A stretch of 64,000 bases of DNA from Gammaproteobacteria bacterium (GTDB lineage: Bacteria; Pseudomonadota; Gammaproteobacteria; Acidithiobacillales; Acidithiobacillaceae), in contig JAMCRJ010000055.1 in NCBI GenBank assembly GCA_023381645.1, forward strand, positions 124,001 to 188,000, read 5' to 3'. Positions 25,754 through 32,794 of this stretch are shown here, one piece after another (within the stretch, counting starts at the first letter, position 1; every line of letters starts with the position of its first letter). Made by a program: the position numbers and the translations under genes. Under the pieces are notes generated by a model. It was not told the origin of the DNA. It made no database searches and was given only the letters and a program-made list of their open reading frames with translations.

Positions 25754-26229
25754 GACGACCCCGCTTTCGCCCATTTCCAGCCTTTTGGTGGCACCCCGTC
25801 CGGGGCCATCCCATGATTTTTGCTACAGGACCAGTAGGCATTACCGCTCTTGCCGCAAGGCAGCTTGGCCGGATGGCATGTCCAGGGGTTACTGGCCATC
25901 TGGTAATGGAAAACCGGCACGGCGGGCAAATGCAGCGGCATGGTGATCTGCCCTGGTGTAGAGCGCACCGGTGCCACTGGCGCGGCTATACGGTTTTCCA
26001 GCGCCCATTCCTGCGGCGAGCGCCGCACGATCATGGGTTCCCGCGCACCCATCACCTGAATCAATCCGCTTTGTGGATTGATATACTGCCAGCCGGATCC
26101 GAGTCTTGGTGCTGGGTGGAAGCGGATAACCGGCGGCGGTGCCGGAACTCTTGCCACCGGCGCTGCAGCCGGAAAATGGGCGCATCCCGTGAGCCCGGCC
26201 GCAAGGCATAACGCAGAAAGCCCAGGTAT
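25741..26229 (-). CDS. Putative lipoprotein upstream of traL, start uncertain
   Basis: The frame encodes a lipoprotein signal (GLSALCLAAGLTGC) followed by a Pro/Ala/Val-rich linker, WQYINPQSGLIQVMGAREPM, and a Cys-containing end (NPWTCHPAKLPCGKSGNAY, WSCSK). No ATG, GTG or TTG stands at the expected place. The end given here is a placeholder at an ATA codon before the hydrophobic core. It overlaps the upstream membrane gene in another frame by about 170 bp. It may use a rare start, or the upstream frame may shift into it. The family is not recognised. Confidence 0.55.
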   Translation of the reverse strand: MPGLSALCLAAGLTGCAHFPAAAPVARVPAPPPVIRFHPAPRLGSGWQYINPQSGLIQVMGAREPMIVRRSPQEWALENRIAAPVAPVRSTPGQITMPLHLPAVPVFHYQMASNPWTCHPAKLPCGKSGNAYWSCSKNHGMAPDGVPPKGWKWAKAGSSCNP

Positions 26230-26600
26230 AGCCGCGCGAACAGAATGGCGAAAAACGTGGCGTAGAGATGAAAGGCGGGGAACGCCAGTCGCGCGAACGG
26301 GCTGTAAGTCCAGGGTGGAATCCCCTGCCCCTCGTTCACATAGGTGCAGCCCCTGGGGATTGCGTAGCCTTCCGGCCAGAAACCCAGCGTCATACCCGAA
26401 TATATCCCGGACATGAACGGATGCCCCATCTGCCAATCGACCGCTTCCTTCTGGAAGTCGCCCACGTAGCTTTGATAGCACGGGAGCTGGTACGCGGGCA
26501 CCCATTGCGTTGCCCAGGTGTGCCACCCGAAGCCCAGCGCGAACACCCAGGCCCATAGCCGCCATGATCGCCACAAAGGCGCCTTTCGATTTTTGCTCAT
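26061..26600 (-). CDS. Membrane protein of the transfer operon, unknown
   Basis: This 179-residue protein has an N-terminal membrane helix (WRLWAWVFALGFGWHTWATQ), a periplasmic part with three Cys (LPCYQSYVG, RGCTYVNEGQGIPPW) and a second helix (FHLYATFFAILFARLYLGFL) before a basic cytoplasmic tail. RBS AAGGA precedes the ATG. It sits two genes upstream of traL. I do not recognise it. Confidence 0.65.
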   Translation of the reverse strand: MSKNRKAPLWRSWRLWAWVFALGFGWHTWATQWVPAYQLPCYQSYVGDFQKEAVDWQMGHPFMSGIYSGMTLGFWPEGYAIPRGCTYVNEGQGIPPWTYSPFARLAFPAFHLYATFFAILFARLYLGFLRYALRPGSRDAPIFRLQRRWQEFRHRRRLSASTQHQDSDPAGSISIHKAD

Positions 26601-26615
26601 TCACCGTTCCTTGCA

Positions 26616-27002
26616 TTACTGTTGCCCCGTCGCAGTTGCTGCAGGTTGAGGACTGGTCGTTGGTTCTGTACTGGTGGTCACTGGTTGCTGCGTCACAGGG
26701 CTTGGCGCCACGACACGCGGTTGCCCAGGCAATGGCTGTCCTGGGTGCGCCTTTTCCCACTCGTCGGCGTAGAAATAATCCCAGATGGCCAGCTTGCAGT
26801 GATAATCCAGCTCGTTGGATCCGCCATTGATGCTTTGCCCATAATCGGTGCCACCGGCCATGGCCGCCGAACCCACCGCGTGCCCAATCCATTGCGCCGG
26901 CTCACAAGCCCTCCCGATTCGCGCGTCCGGAGTGGACCCGACGAAGATCCACACCGCGAAAACCACGACGAGGAAGAAGAACAGTTCACCGAAATGCTTC
27001 AA
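26616..27002 (-). CDS. Small bitopic membrane protein of the transfer operon
   Basis: This ~128-residue protein starts at a TTG overlapping the previous stop (TTGA). The N-terminal helix is LFFFLVVVFAVWIFVG. It is followed by GRACEPAQWIGHAVGSAAMA and a periplasmic part with CKLAIWDYFYADEWEKAHPG, ending in a Pro/Thr/Gln-rich tail. Its place beside other envelope genes suggests a T4SS accessory role. Family unknown. Confidence 0.65.
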   Translation of the reverse strand: MKHFGELFFFLVVVFAVWIFVGSTPDARIGRACEPAQWIGHAVGSAAMAGGTDYGQSINGGSNELDYHCKLAIWDYFYADEWEKAHPGQPLPGQPRVVAPSPVTQQPVTTSTEPTTSPQPAATATGQQ

Positions 27003-28126
27003 TGGCAAGCCCCGATGTTTTCCATCACCGCATTCAGATCCATGGTGGCCTGATGTCCCTGCTGCACCTGGTAGTTCCCGGCCTTGTCGCAATACACCAT
27101 GACCGGATCGCTGATATATCCGGCGGCAGCCAGCATCCCGGTATTTCCGTCCACGATCTGCGTCATCTGCAGGTTCGGAGTGATACCGCGCAACCCGCCC
27201 TTATTGGCTCCATTGGCGCGCTTTTTGAACAGGTGCTCGTTTTTGTCCAGGGCGGTCGCCGGGTTCGGCGCGGAAAGAATAGCTTCCGCCACCGCCAGAC
27301 TGTTCTTGCCCTTTTCCGCGATGGGTACGTAACGCACCTTGATTTTTCCACCCTGGATCAGCGGCGCCAGCGCCAGATACAGCGCGTGCCCCTTTCCACT
27401 GTCAGGATCGATGTACACGGTGGCTTCCGGGCCGGCCGTGCCAACCACGAAGCCGGTGCCGCCGTTATAGGCGGTGGCCATGACGCTTCCGGTCGTGCCG
27501 CTTTGCGTTGGGGCGGTGACAGACGACGTGGCGCCCGGCGCACCGGCGCTTTTCGCCGTTTTGGCGAAGAGGTAGGGCCCGTTGAGATCCCGTCCGGAAG
27601 CCGTCAACAGGGTTCCGATCAACACCAGATGATCCGGTAGATTCACCCATGCGATGCCACGATCTCCGCCAGCGATCTGGTAGACCACACCAACGAACCC
27701 GTTGGGTCCGTTCATATAGACGTTCTGGACGGTAGCCGCCCCCTGACTGGCGGATCCGATGAGTTGCGAGATCTCTTGCGCTTCAGCGGACGTACCGGAT
27801 ACCGCAGGTGCCGTCGCCGTGGCGATCGAGGGTGGAACGACTGCAGTAGTTCCCACCGGCGCGCCCAACGGCAAAGGTGCTGGCGGCGGAGCTATCAACC
27901 CCTTCGGCGCAGCGGGCACCGGACGCGGAACCGGCAACGCCGAAGGCTTTAGTACATGCACTTGATCGGCGGCGTCTGGCCCAGTCGATGCTTCCTGATG
28001 GCCCATGAGCACCTTGCCGCCGATCAACACCGCCACCGCCGCGAGAATCGCGCCGCCGGTAATCATTCGTTTCTTCAATGGCGGCAACGGCTTTTTGGCC
28101 TTGTCGCCGGAGTCTTTTCCAAACAT
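26999..28126 (-). CDS. Membrane-anchored DsbG-like protein without CxxC, first gene of the tra operon
   Basis: This 375-residue protein has a cytoplasmic basic start, a membrane helix (MITGGAILAAVAVLIGGKVL), a Pro/Ala-rich linker (residues ~45-125), then a DsbC/G-like module: NGFVGVVYQIAGGDRGIAWV and a thioredoxin-like part where the active site reads VYIDPDSGKGHALYL, lacking both Cys. The C-terminal thioredoxin features persist (VMVYCDKAGNYQVQQG). It is probably a structural partner rather than an oxidoreductase. A TAGTATATT box with a good promoter (TTGCAA, 16 bp, TATAAT) lies upstream, so this gene opens the traL-E-K-B-V-A operon. Confidence 0.7.
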   Translation of the reverse strand: MFGKDSGDKAKKPLPPLKKRMITGGAILAAVAVLIGGKVLMGHQEASTGPDAADQVHVLKPSALPVPRPVPAAPKGLIAPPPAPLPLGAPVGTTAVVPPSIATATAPAVSGTSAEAQEISQLIGSASQGAATVQNVYMNGPNGFVGVVYQIAGGDRGIAWVNLPDHLVLIGTLLTASGRDLNGPYLFAKTAKSAGAPGATSSVTAPTQSGTTGSVMATAYNGGTGFVVGTAGPEATVYIDPDSGKGHALYLALAPLIQGGKIKVRYVPIAEKGKNSLAVAEAILSAPNPATALDKNEHLFKKRANGANKGGLRGITPNLQMTQIVDGNTGMLAAAGYISDPVMVYCDKAGNYQVQQGHQATMDLNAVMENIGACH

Positions 28127-28155
28127 TTGGCACCCTCGATGTGGTTCGCGTCTGC

Positions 28156-28164
28156 TAGTATATT
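28156..28164 (-). promoter_or_regulatory. TAGTATATT box and promoter of the main tra operon
   Basis: This exact copy is merged with a sigma70-like promoter on the minus strand: TTGCAA, 16 bp, TATAAT, with the box overlapping and following the -10 (TATAATATACTAG). It lies 30 bp before the operon's first gene. Confidence 0.7.
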
Positions 28165-28191
28165 ATATAGTTTCTTGGAAGTTGCAAGAGC

Positions 28192-28443
28192 TCACGCCGG
28201 GCGATTCCGTTCCAACATCGAAATTTCCTGATCCAGCACGAATCGCGCCGCCCGTAGCCGCTCCAGCGGATCGCCCTCGCCTATCGTGAAAATTCCCCCC
28301 GGCAATGCCACAGTCATCTCCCGCAGGCCTTTCTTCGAGAGGAACTGTAGGAACATCCACTGCAGCATCGCTGCCGCGAACTCTTCCGGCGGCAGGCTGA
28401 CCAGATGTTTGGACATGGCCTGAAGATCTGATTCTGTGCTCAT
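28192..28443 (-). CDS. Small hypothetical protein
   Basis: This 83-residue cytoplasmic protein is acidic and helical (LPPEEFAAAMLQWMFLQFLS, FVLDQEISMLERN). It has its own TAGTATATT box 6 bp upstream of the ATG, so a near-leaderless transcript is possible. It lies between IscB copy 2 and the main tra operon. No family recognised. Confidence 0.6.
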   Translation of the reverse strand: MSTESDLQAMSKHLVSLPPEEFAAAMLQWMFLQFLSKKGLREMTVALPGGIFTIGEGDPLERLRAARFVLDQEISMLERNRPA

Positions 28444-28448
28444 AATTT

Positions 28449-28457
28449 AATATACTA
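28449..28457 (-). promoter_or_regulatory. TAGTATATT box 6 bp before a small gene
   Basis: This exact copy, reading TAGTATATT in the gene's direction, sits right in front of the ATG at 28443. If it acts as a repressor site it would block translation initiation sequences as well as transcription. Confidence 0.55.
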
Positions 28458-28502
28458 TTTGATAGCGGTAGCGAAGTAAAGAGACGGCTCAAGGAATCTG
28501 CA

Positions 28503-29867
28503 TCAGTTTTTCCTCACTTCGGCAACCCCGTGGTTCAGCGCGGGGTGGAGAAGCGACCAGTGATACCCGTACCCATCACCGCGTTGAACCAACTTGCAAA
28601 AACGGTGGTGAATGTGCTGCACCAGCCCGTTTCTAGTCTGGATGTTGAAACTGCCGCTGGCACGAATGGCGACACGGCCCAGGTAGGTGCCGACCTTCTT
28701 GCCGGTCGTCACCACGGCCTTGACCAGATCGCCAGTCTGAAAACCGAAGGCACTCTTGCTCCGGGTGAGATACCCGCGCGGGAAGCCGTGCTTTGTCAGG
28801 CGCGTGCGCTGGTAACTGCCGCGTCCCGTCGCTTTGAGACTGAGTACGGGCTGTTGCCAATGCTGAACGGCATCGACATGGCCTACGCAGGCGGCATCAA
28901 GACAGTGTTCCTTCGGTATCTGCAATTGGTGACGATTCCACTTCGTCCGGCCACCACTGGCGACTTCCAGGTCCAGGCCTTTGGCTTTTAACCCTTGGAA
29001 CAAGGCCCAGCGGGTGCTGTTGACTGCTGCGGCGTCTTTCAGCGGCGCCTTCGCCTGGGCCAGTATCCGGCGCAAACGATCCGGATCCTTTGCCAAGAAC
29101 GCTTCCACCGGCATATTGCCCTTGCGCTGATTGCAGGGGACGCAGGCCAGTGTGAGATTGCTCACGCGGTCACTGCCGCCTTTGCTGCGCGGGTGAATGT
29201 GCTCAATCTCCAACGGGGTATGTTCCGCGCCGCAATAGGCACACTTCCGTCCCCACTTTTCGAGCAGATACTCCCGCAGTTCGTAGCCAAAGAGTGTGCC
29301 TTGCTGGTATTCCAGCCTGGAGATCTCCGGGTTCTGGATGGCCTGGGTGTCGAACCGCACCAGTTCCTGCGACAATGCCATTACCGGCGTTAGGCGGCAA
29401 AGCCACGCAACCCATGCCATCGTCGTATTCACCCGATGTTGCAGGGATGGCGCCAGCCATCCCGCCGGCCTGGTCCGATTGTCGAAACGGACGGGACGGT
29501 ACCGCAAGTTTCCACGTCGCCGCCGGCGGAACGCGCGGCGGCTGGTCAACGCATCGCGAATGTCATGACCCCGATGCTGCAACTCCAGCAGCATCAGTAC
29601 GGCCGCCGCGCGTAGCACTTCGCCGGTGGACGCATCCACCGTCTCTTTCTCCCGCACCAGCGCCATGCCCGTGGTCTTACTACCGGGATCGAGCTTGAGC
29701 CGTACCGGCTGCAAGACAGAATCCTCCTGCAACCGGTCCACCAGCCGGATGGTGAACGGCACCATCCGATGCACCCGCGCCCGACCCCGCTCCAGTAGCA
29801 ACCGCGCCCGTTTCTCCGAGCACGGCATCAGCGGTTTCTTGCGCTTGTCGAGTACAAATACAGCCAT
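28503..29867 (-). CDS. iscB: IscB RNA-guided nuclease (copy 2), complete
   Basis: This complete IscB has 454 residues. The PLMP segment (KKPLMPCSEKRARLLLERGR) is followed by RuvC-I LKLDPGSKTTGMALV (Asp), bridge helix FRRRRRGNLRYRPVRF, RuvC-II LSQELVRFDTQ (Glu), HNH CAYCGAEHTPLEIEHIHPRS with zinc Cys pairs (CAYC, CVPC), and RuvC-III CLDAACVGHVDA. A C-terminal domain follows with TKHGFPRGYLTRSKSAFGFQ, as in other IscBs. The stop lies just inside the element's right-end hairpin (CCCCGCGCTGAACCACGGGG). No transposase accompanies it. All nuclease residues appear intact. Confidence 0.95.
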   Translation of the reverse strand: MAVFVLDKRKKPLMPCSEKRARLLLERGRARVHRMVPFTIRLVDRLQEDSVLQPVRLKLDPGSKTTGMALVREKETVDASTGEVLRAAAVLMLLELQHRGHDIRDALTSRRAFRRRRRGNLRYRPVRFDNRTRPAGWLAPSLQHRVNTTMAWVAWLCRLTPVMALSQELVRFDTQAIQNPEISRLEYQQGTLFGYELREYLLEKWGRKCAYCGAEHTPLEIEHIHPRSKGGSDRVSNLTLACVPCNQRKGNMPVEAFLAKDPDRLRRILAQAKAPLKDAAAVNSTRWALFQGLKAKGLDLEVASGGRTKWNRHQLQIPKEHCLDAACVGHVDAVQHWQQPVLSLKATGRGSYQRTRLTKHGFPRGYLTRSKSAFGFQTGDLVKAVVTTGKKVGTYLGRVAIRASGSFNIQTRNGLVQHIHHRFCKLVQRGDGYGYHWSLLHPALNHGVAEVRKN

Positions 29868-29870
29868 TTT

Positions 29871-30160
29871 ACCGCCTCCTATAAGTCCTTACGGACGACT
29901 TGTGACGCGCCCTTACGGGCGTCTCCCCTCGGGAATGTCTGCAACCGGCTCTCACCTTGCGGTGACGGCGGAAACCTTCGGCGCTTTGCCTTTCGCCAGA
30001 ATGATCCCTCCCTTCCAGTGTCCGGGACTGAGGAAGCATCCCGGAGTGGGTCTCAACGACCTGTTGCAAACGTCTGCCAACGTCTCACGACGTTACTCGG
30101 CTCCCTGGTCAACCCAGCCTGCTTTCACAAGCTCCGAGCTTTAGCCCGGGGTGTTTGACC
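29871..30160 (-). ncRNA. Candidate omega RNA of IscB copy 2
   Basis: This gene-free 330 bp upstream of iscB shares long identical blocks with the region upstream of copy 1, in the same order, while loops such as 30075-30110 have diverged. The promoter-distal end has a hairpin (GAGCTTTAGCCCGGGG region). The pattern of conserved stems and variable loops is what an IscB guide RNA shows. Its guide would read from about 30150-30180. Confidence 0.7.
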
Positions 30161-30201
30161 CACGGTCGGATGCTTCCCACCGGCCCCTGACTGATCACTA
30201 G

Positions 30202-30588
30202 CTAGCTGCCCCGGGCCCGGTCCAGATAGGAACGCACCATAAGCAACCCGGTAAAGCCCCACTCGCAGATCACTTCCACGGGAGTTTGATTGCCGAATGC
30301 CCGGTTTCGCGTGGTCATCCAACGATAGGCCAGGTCTCTGTCGTGCGGGAAAAGCAGACGCAGATTCTTGTGGATAGCCAGCAAGTGACCAGCCCGCTCC
30401 AGGAGATCCCGGTTTGCCGCCAGCGGTTCGCCTCTGCGATAGCGGCTGAGTGCCGCACGGTTTTCCAGTGCCAGCCCCAGCAAGGCAAGCTGGTCTTCGT
30501 TGGTCACCTTCCAGAGCTCAAACGCCTTCATCACCATTTTCGCCAAGACGGATCGATGCTGCGCCTGATTTTCCCGGTGTCGCGCCAT
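30202..30588 (-). CDS. MbcA/ParS/Xre-type antitoxin, without a toxin partner
   Basis: This 128-residue protein has a helical N-terminal part ([20 protein letters not shown]) and the toxin-binding C-terminal domain ([25 protein letters not shown]), as in the antitoxin of Xre-RES pairs. No RES toxin follows; the IscB copy 2 element lies directly downstream and may have replaced it. A complete, different Xre-RES pair occurs at 35777-36684. It could act as an orphan regulator. Confidence 0.75.
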   Translation of the reverse strand: MARHRENQAQHRSVLAKMVMKAFELWKVTNEDQLALLGLALENRAALSRYRRGEPLAANRDLLERAGHLLAIHKNLRLLFPHDRDLAYRWMTTRNRAFGNQTPVEVICEWGFTGLLMVRSYLDRARGS

Positions 30589-30607
30589 GCTACCTCGTCA
30601 CAAACCT

Positions 30608-30946
30608 TTAGTTGTAGGCATGTGGTTCACGACCTGAGCCTATTTCGCCCTTCTGCTGGCGGTTTTTCAGCAAACGATCCGCCGTGGTCTCAATGCCCAA
30701 AGCGAGGTCAGCAATTGCTGCCAGCCCCTGCCCTATGTTTGTGATATGGGTCTCGTGCCAGGCCTCCCGCTCGCCTGCAGTGTGGCTCATAATCTCGCCC
30801 AGTGATCCGACGAATGACCACAATGTGATCAGTGTGGAGTCCAGCGCGTCGATTTCCTTCAGCAGCTCTTCCTGACTGTGCAGGTCCGGGTGATCGGCCA
30901 TCTTCCGCGCGTCATAGATGCCATTTCCCAAGTTCGTGAACGCCAT
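30608..30946 (-). CDS. Hypothetical helical protein
   Basis: This 112-residue cytoplasmic protein consists mostly of predicted helices (LLKEIDALDSTLITLWSFVG, GQGLAAIADLALGIETTADR). It sits 20 bp upstream of the orphan antitoxin and may be co-transcribed with it. The start at MAFTNLGNGIYD was preferred over an ATG 48 bp upstream. I do not recognise it. Confidence 0.55.
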   Translation of the reverse strand: MAFTNLGNGIYDARKMADHPDLHSQEELLKEIDALDSTLITLWSFVGSLGEIMSHTAGEREAWHETHITNIGQGLAAIADLALGIETTADRLLKNRQQKGEIGSGREPHAYN

Positions 30947-31388
30947 GATAAAGCCCTCTAGCTCTGATACCTGCCAACGGCGGCAGGCGGCCAAGGGCTC
31001 AAAGTGCTATCGGAGCACCGGACGTATTCCCCCGAAGGGTCTTGTATTAGTCCACCCTCGGCCATTGAGGGACGCGCCAACGCTGAACGCTGGGCATAAA
31101 AAATCCCGCAAGTCTGTCGGGGCGGTTGTCCGCCGATAGGTGTTTGAGCACCGTGTTTCAGAGCTTAGAACGTGGCGGGGCGGGTGTCAACTTTTTGGAT
31201 TTAGTCCGCAGACCATTTTTCGACCATAGCCGTATTGGTGCGACACTTCCTTTTCCCACGATCTGCCATTTCTGGCATCATGCAGCAAGTATAACATTTT
31301 TAGTTGCAGTTAAAACGAACAGCCATTCTCATAACTCGACATCCAGATAGTCAGGCCTGCCTCGCCAGGTACCTATGTCCCTGTTCGC
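30947..31388. other. Intergenic stretch, possibly structured RNA or leader
   Basis: There is no convincing gene here. The first half is rich in short palindromes (e.g. tgccaacggcggca, ccctcggccattgaggg) and could be the leader of the minus-strand genes or a structured RNA. From about 31200 it becomes AT-rich. No box, tRNA or repeat was seen. Confidence 0.4.
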
Positions 31389-31425
31389 TTGACGTCAAGC
31401 TCCAGGCAACCTATAGTTTCTATAG
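31389..31425 (+). promoter_or_regulatory. Sigma70 promoter with overlapping operator for the DUF4258 toxin-antitoxin pair
   Basis: TTGACG (31389), 17 bp, TATAGT (31412) is a near-consensus promoter. The -10 lies inside two copies of the palindrome CTATAG separated by TTT (31411-31425), which is a likely binding site for the helix-turn-helix antitoxin. It drives the plus-strand pair starting at 31456. Confidence 0.75.
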
Positions 31426-31455
31426 CTTTACATTGGGTCCGCTGTTTGGTGTGTG

Positions 31456-31776
31456 ATGATCAACAAGAAACCGCAAAATGTTGTCAAGCTACCGGGCAAC
31501 CGGCACACGATGTTAACGACGCTACGCGATTTGGCAAAAAATAGCAGCAAGGTCTTTTTTTCTGCACATGCTGAGCAACAAATGCACGATCGAAACATAA
31601 CCAGAACGCAGGTCATGGAATGCATCAGGATAGGAACAGTGTTTGAGGAGTGGCATCAGGACATTCATGGAGGTTGGCGATGTACTTTGCAGCACATTCA
31701 TGCGGGGGATGATGTTCACGTTGTCTCTGCATTGGATTCTGATTGCAAATTTGTTGTTATTATTACCACATTCTAA
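31456..31776 (+). CDS. DUF4258-type putative toxin
   Basis: This 106-residue protein has the DUF4258 pattern: VFFSAHAEQQMHDRNITRTQ and VMECIRIGTVFEE, ending in a beta-strand core (DVHVVSALDSDCKFVVIITT). Such proteins pair with HTH antitoxins and resemble RelE/MqsR folds. The gene is 12 bp upstream of the HTH gene, giving a toxin-first order as in mqsRA and higBA. GTG at 31453 is an alternative start. Confidence 0.8.
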   Translation: MINKKPQNVVKLPGNRHTMLTTLRDLAKNSSKVFFSAHAEQQMHDRNITRTQVMECIRIGTVFEEWHQDIHGGWRCTLQHIHAGDDVHVVSALDSDCKFVVIITTF

Positions 31777-31788
31777 TAGGAGATTGTG

Positions 31789-32241
31789 ATGTTTCAGTAC
31801 GTGAGCTGCGGGTTGCCCGATGTATGGTTGGCCAATGGCTATAGTGAGATTGAAACGCCATACGGTCACGCCGTATCCATTGAAAATCTAGAAGGTTTGC
31901 ACAAAGCTATTGGTCTGCGTGTCACGGAATCACCAAAACCGTTGACGGGAATGGAACTTCGTTTTTTGCGAAAGGAACTCGGCCTATCGCAGAAATCTCT
32001 GGGCGAGATGGTCGGACGAGACGCACAAAGCATTGCCGTGTGGGAGAAGGGTAAGGGCTTGAAGAGCCAGAAGGCCATGAAAGCCGCTGATATTCTGTTG
32101 CGGGTTCTGTATCGTGAACACGCTTCCGGAAATGGGCATGTTCGGGCGTTTATTGAGCGGCTGAATGCACTGGACAGAACAGAACAGAACCGCATGCAGT
32201 TTGAAGAGGTGGAAGGCGCATGGCACTTGAGTGCTGCCTGA
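31789..32241 (+). CDS. HTH antitoxin (MqsA/HigA-like)
   Basis: This 150-residue protein has an N-terminal domain (FQYVSCGLPDVWLANGYSE) and an Xre-type helix-turn-helix (LRKELGLSQKSLGEMVGRDA, QSIAVWEKGKG). It would bind the toxin and repress the promoter at the CTATAG repeats. AGGAG lies 6 bp before the chosen ATG; GTG at 31786 is possible. Confidence 0.82.
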   Translation: MFQYVSCGLPDVWLANGYSEIETPYGHAVSIENLEGLHKAIGLRVTESPKPLTGMELRFLRKELGLSQKSLGEMVGRDAQSIAVWEKGKGLKSQKAMKAADILLRVLYREHASGNGHVRAFIERLNALDRTEQNRMQFEEVEGAWHLSAA

Positions 32242-32254
32242 CAGCGAGGAAGAA

Positions 32255-32530
32255 ATGAGCATCACAAAACAAGATTTGACTCACCACCTATCTGACACGA
32301 TGGGCTTGACCGCCAAAGATGGTGCGGCCCTGATCAATGCCATGTTCGACACCATCCGCACCACATTGGCCTCTGGCGAGGACGTGAAGCTGTCCGGCTT
32401 CGGGAACTTCACCTTACACGAGAAACGGGCACGGCCTGGGCGGAACCCGAAGACCAACGAACCCGTCGAGATCAAGGCACGGCGGGTAGTGACGTTTCGG
32501 GCCAGCCAACTGGTGAAGGAAAGGTGCTAA
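32255..32530 (+). CDS. IHF/HU-family DNA-bending protein
   Basis: This 91-residue protein has typical IHF-alpha features: ITKQDLTHHLSDTMGLTAKD, VKLSGFGNFTLHEKRARPGR, NPKTNEPVEIKARRVVTFRA. Plasmid- and ICE-borne IHF-like proteins bend DNA at origins and promoters and can support relaxosomes or recombination. It starts 13 bp after the antitoxin gene and may be part of that transcript. Confidence 0.92.
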   Translation: MSITKQDLTHHLSDTMGLTAKDGAALINAMFDTIRTTLASGEDVKLSGFGNFTLHEKRARPGRNPKTNEPVEIKARRVVTFRASQLVKERC

Positions 32531-32568
32531 AAAGTGACCAGCCTTCGCTGCGCGCGTGGAACAGCGAT

Positions 32569-32794
32569 TTAGGGGCAACCAAGCCGCGCAGCCGTATTCC
32601 CGATATGTCTGGCCTGTGAAGTGGTGATGTCATCGCTCTGCAGCAAACAACGAAGCACCTTGCACAGCAAAGGTGTTGCGATAGTTCCGCGCACTTTTTC
32701 GAGCCTGCTTCCTTCGATCTCATCTACAAAATCAAGGCTTTCAAAGGCAACCCAACTTTCTTGTGTAAGCACTCCGCCTGGAACGCCAACATAG
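32569..32794 (-). pseudogene. 3' part of a putative toxin gene split by TnpB element 2
   Basis: In frame this reads VGVPGGVLTQESWVAFESLD and ...SRLEKVRGTIATPLLCKVLR up to a stop at 32569. It continues, in phase, the 5' part at 34682-34882 when TnpB element 2 and one copy of the shared CTAT are removed (…NPRKGY + VGVPGG…). The rejoined protein would be about 140 residues. Separation from its start should inactivate it. Confidence 0.8.

Noticed and set aside
28192..30588. IscB element 2 splitting a gene, as for TnpB 2
   Set aside because: I could not join the two flanks into one frame, so only the loss of a RES partner is suggested, not a split gene.
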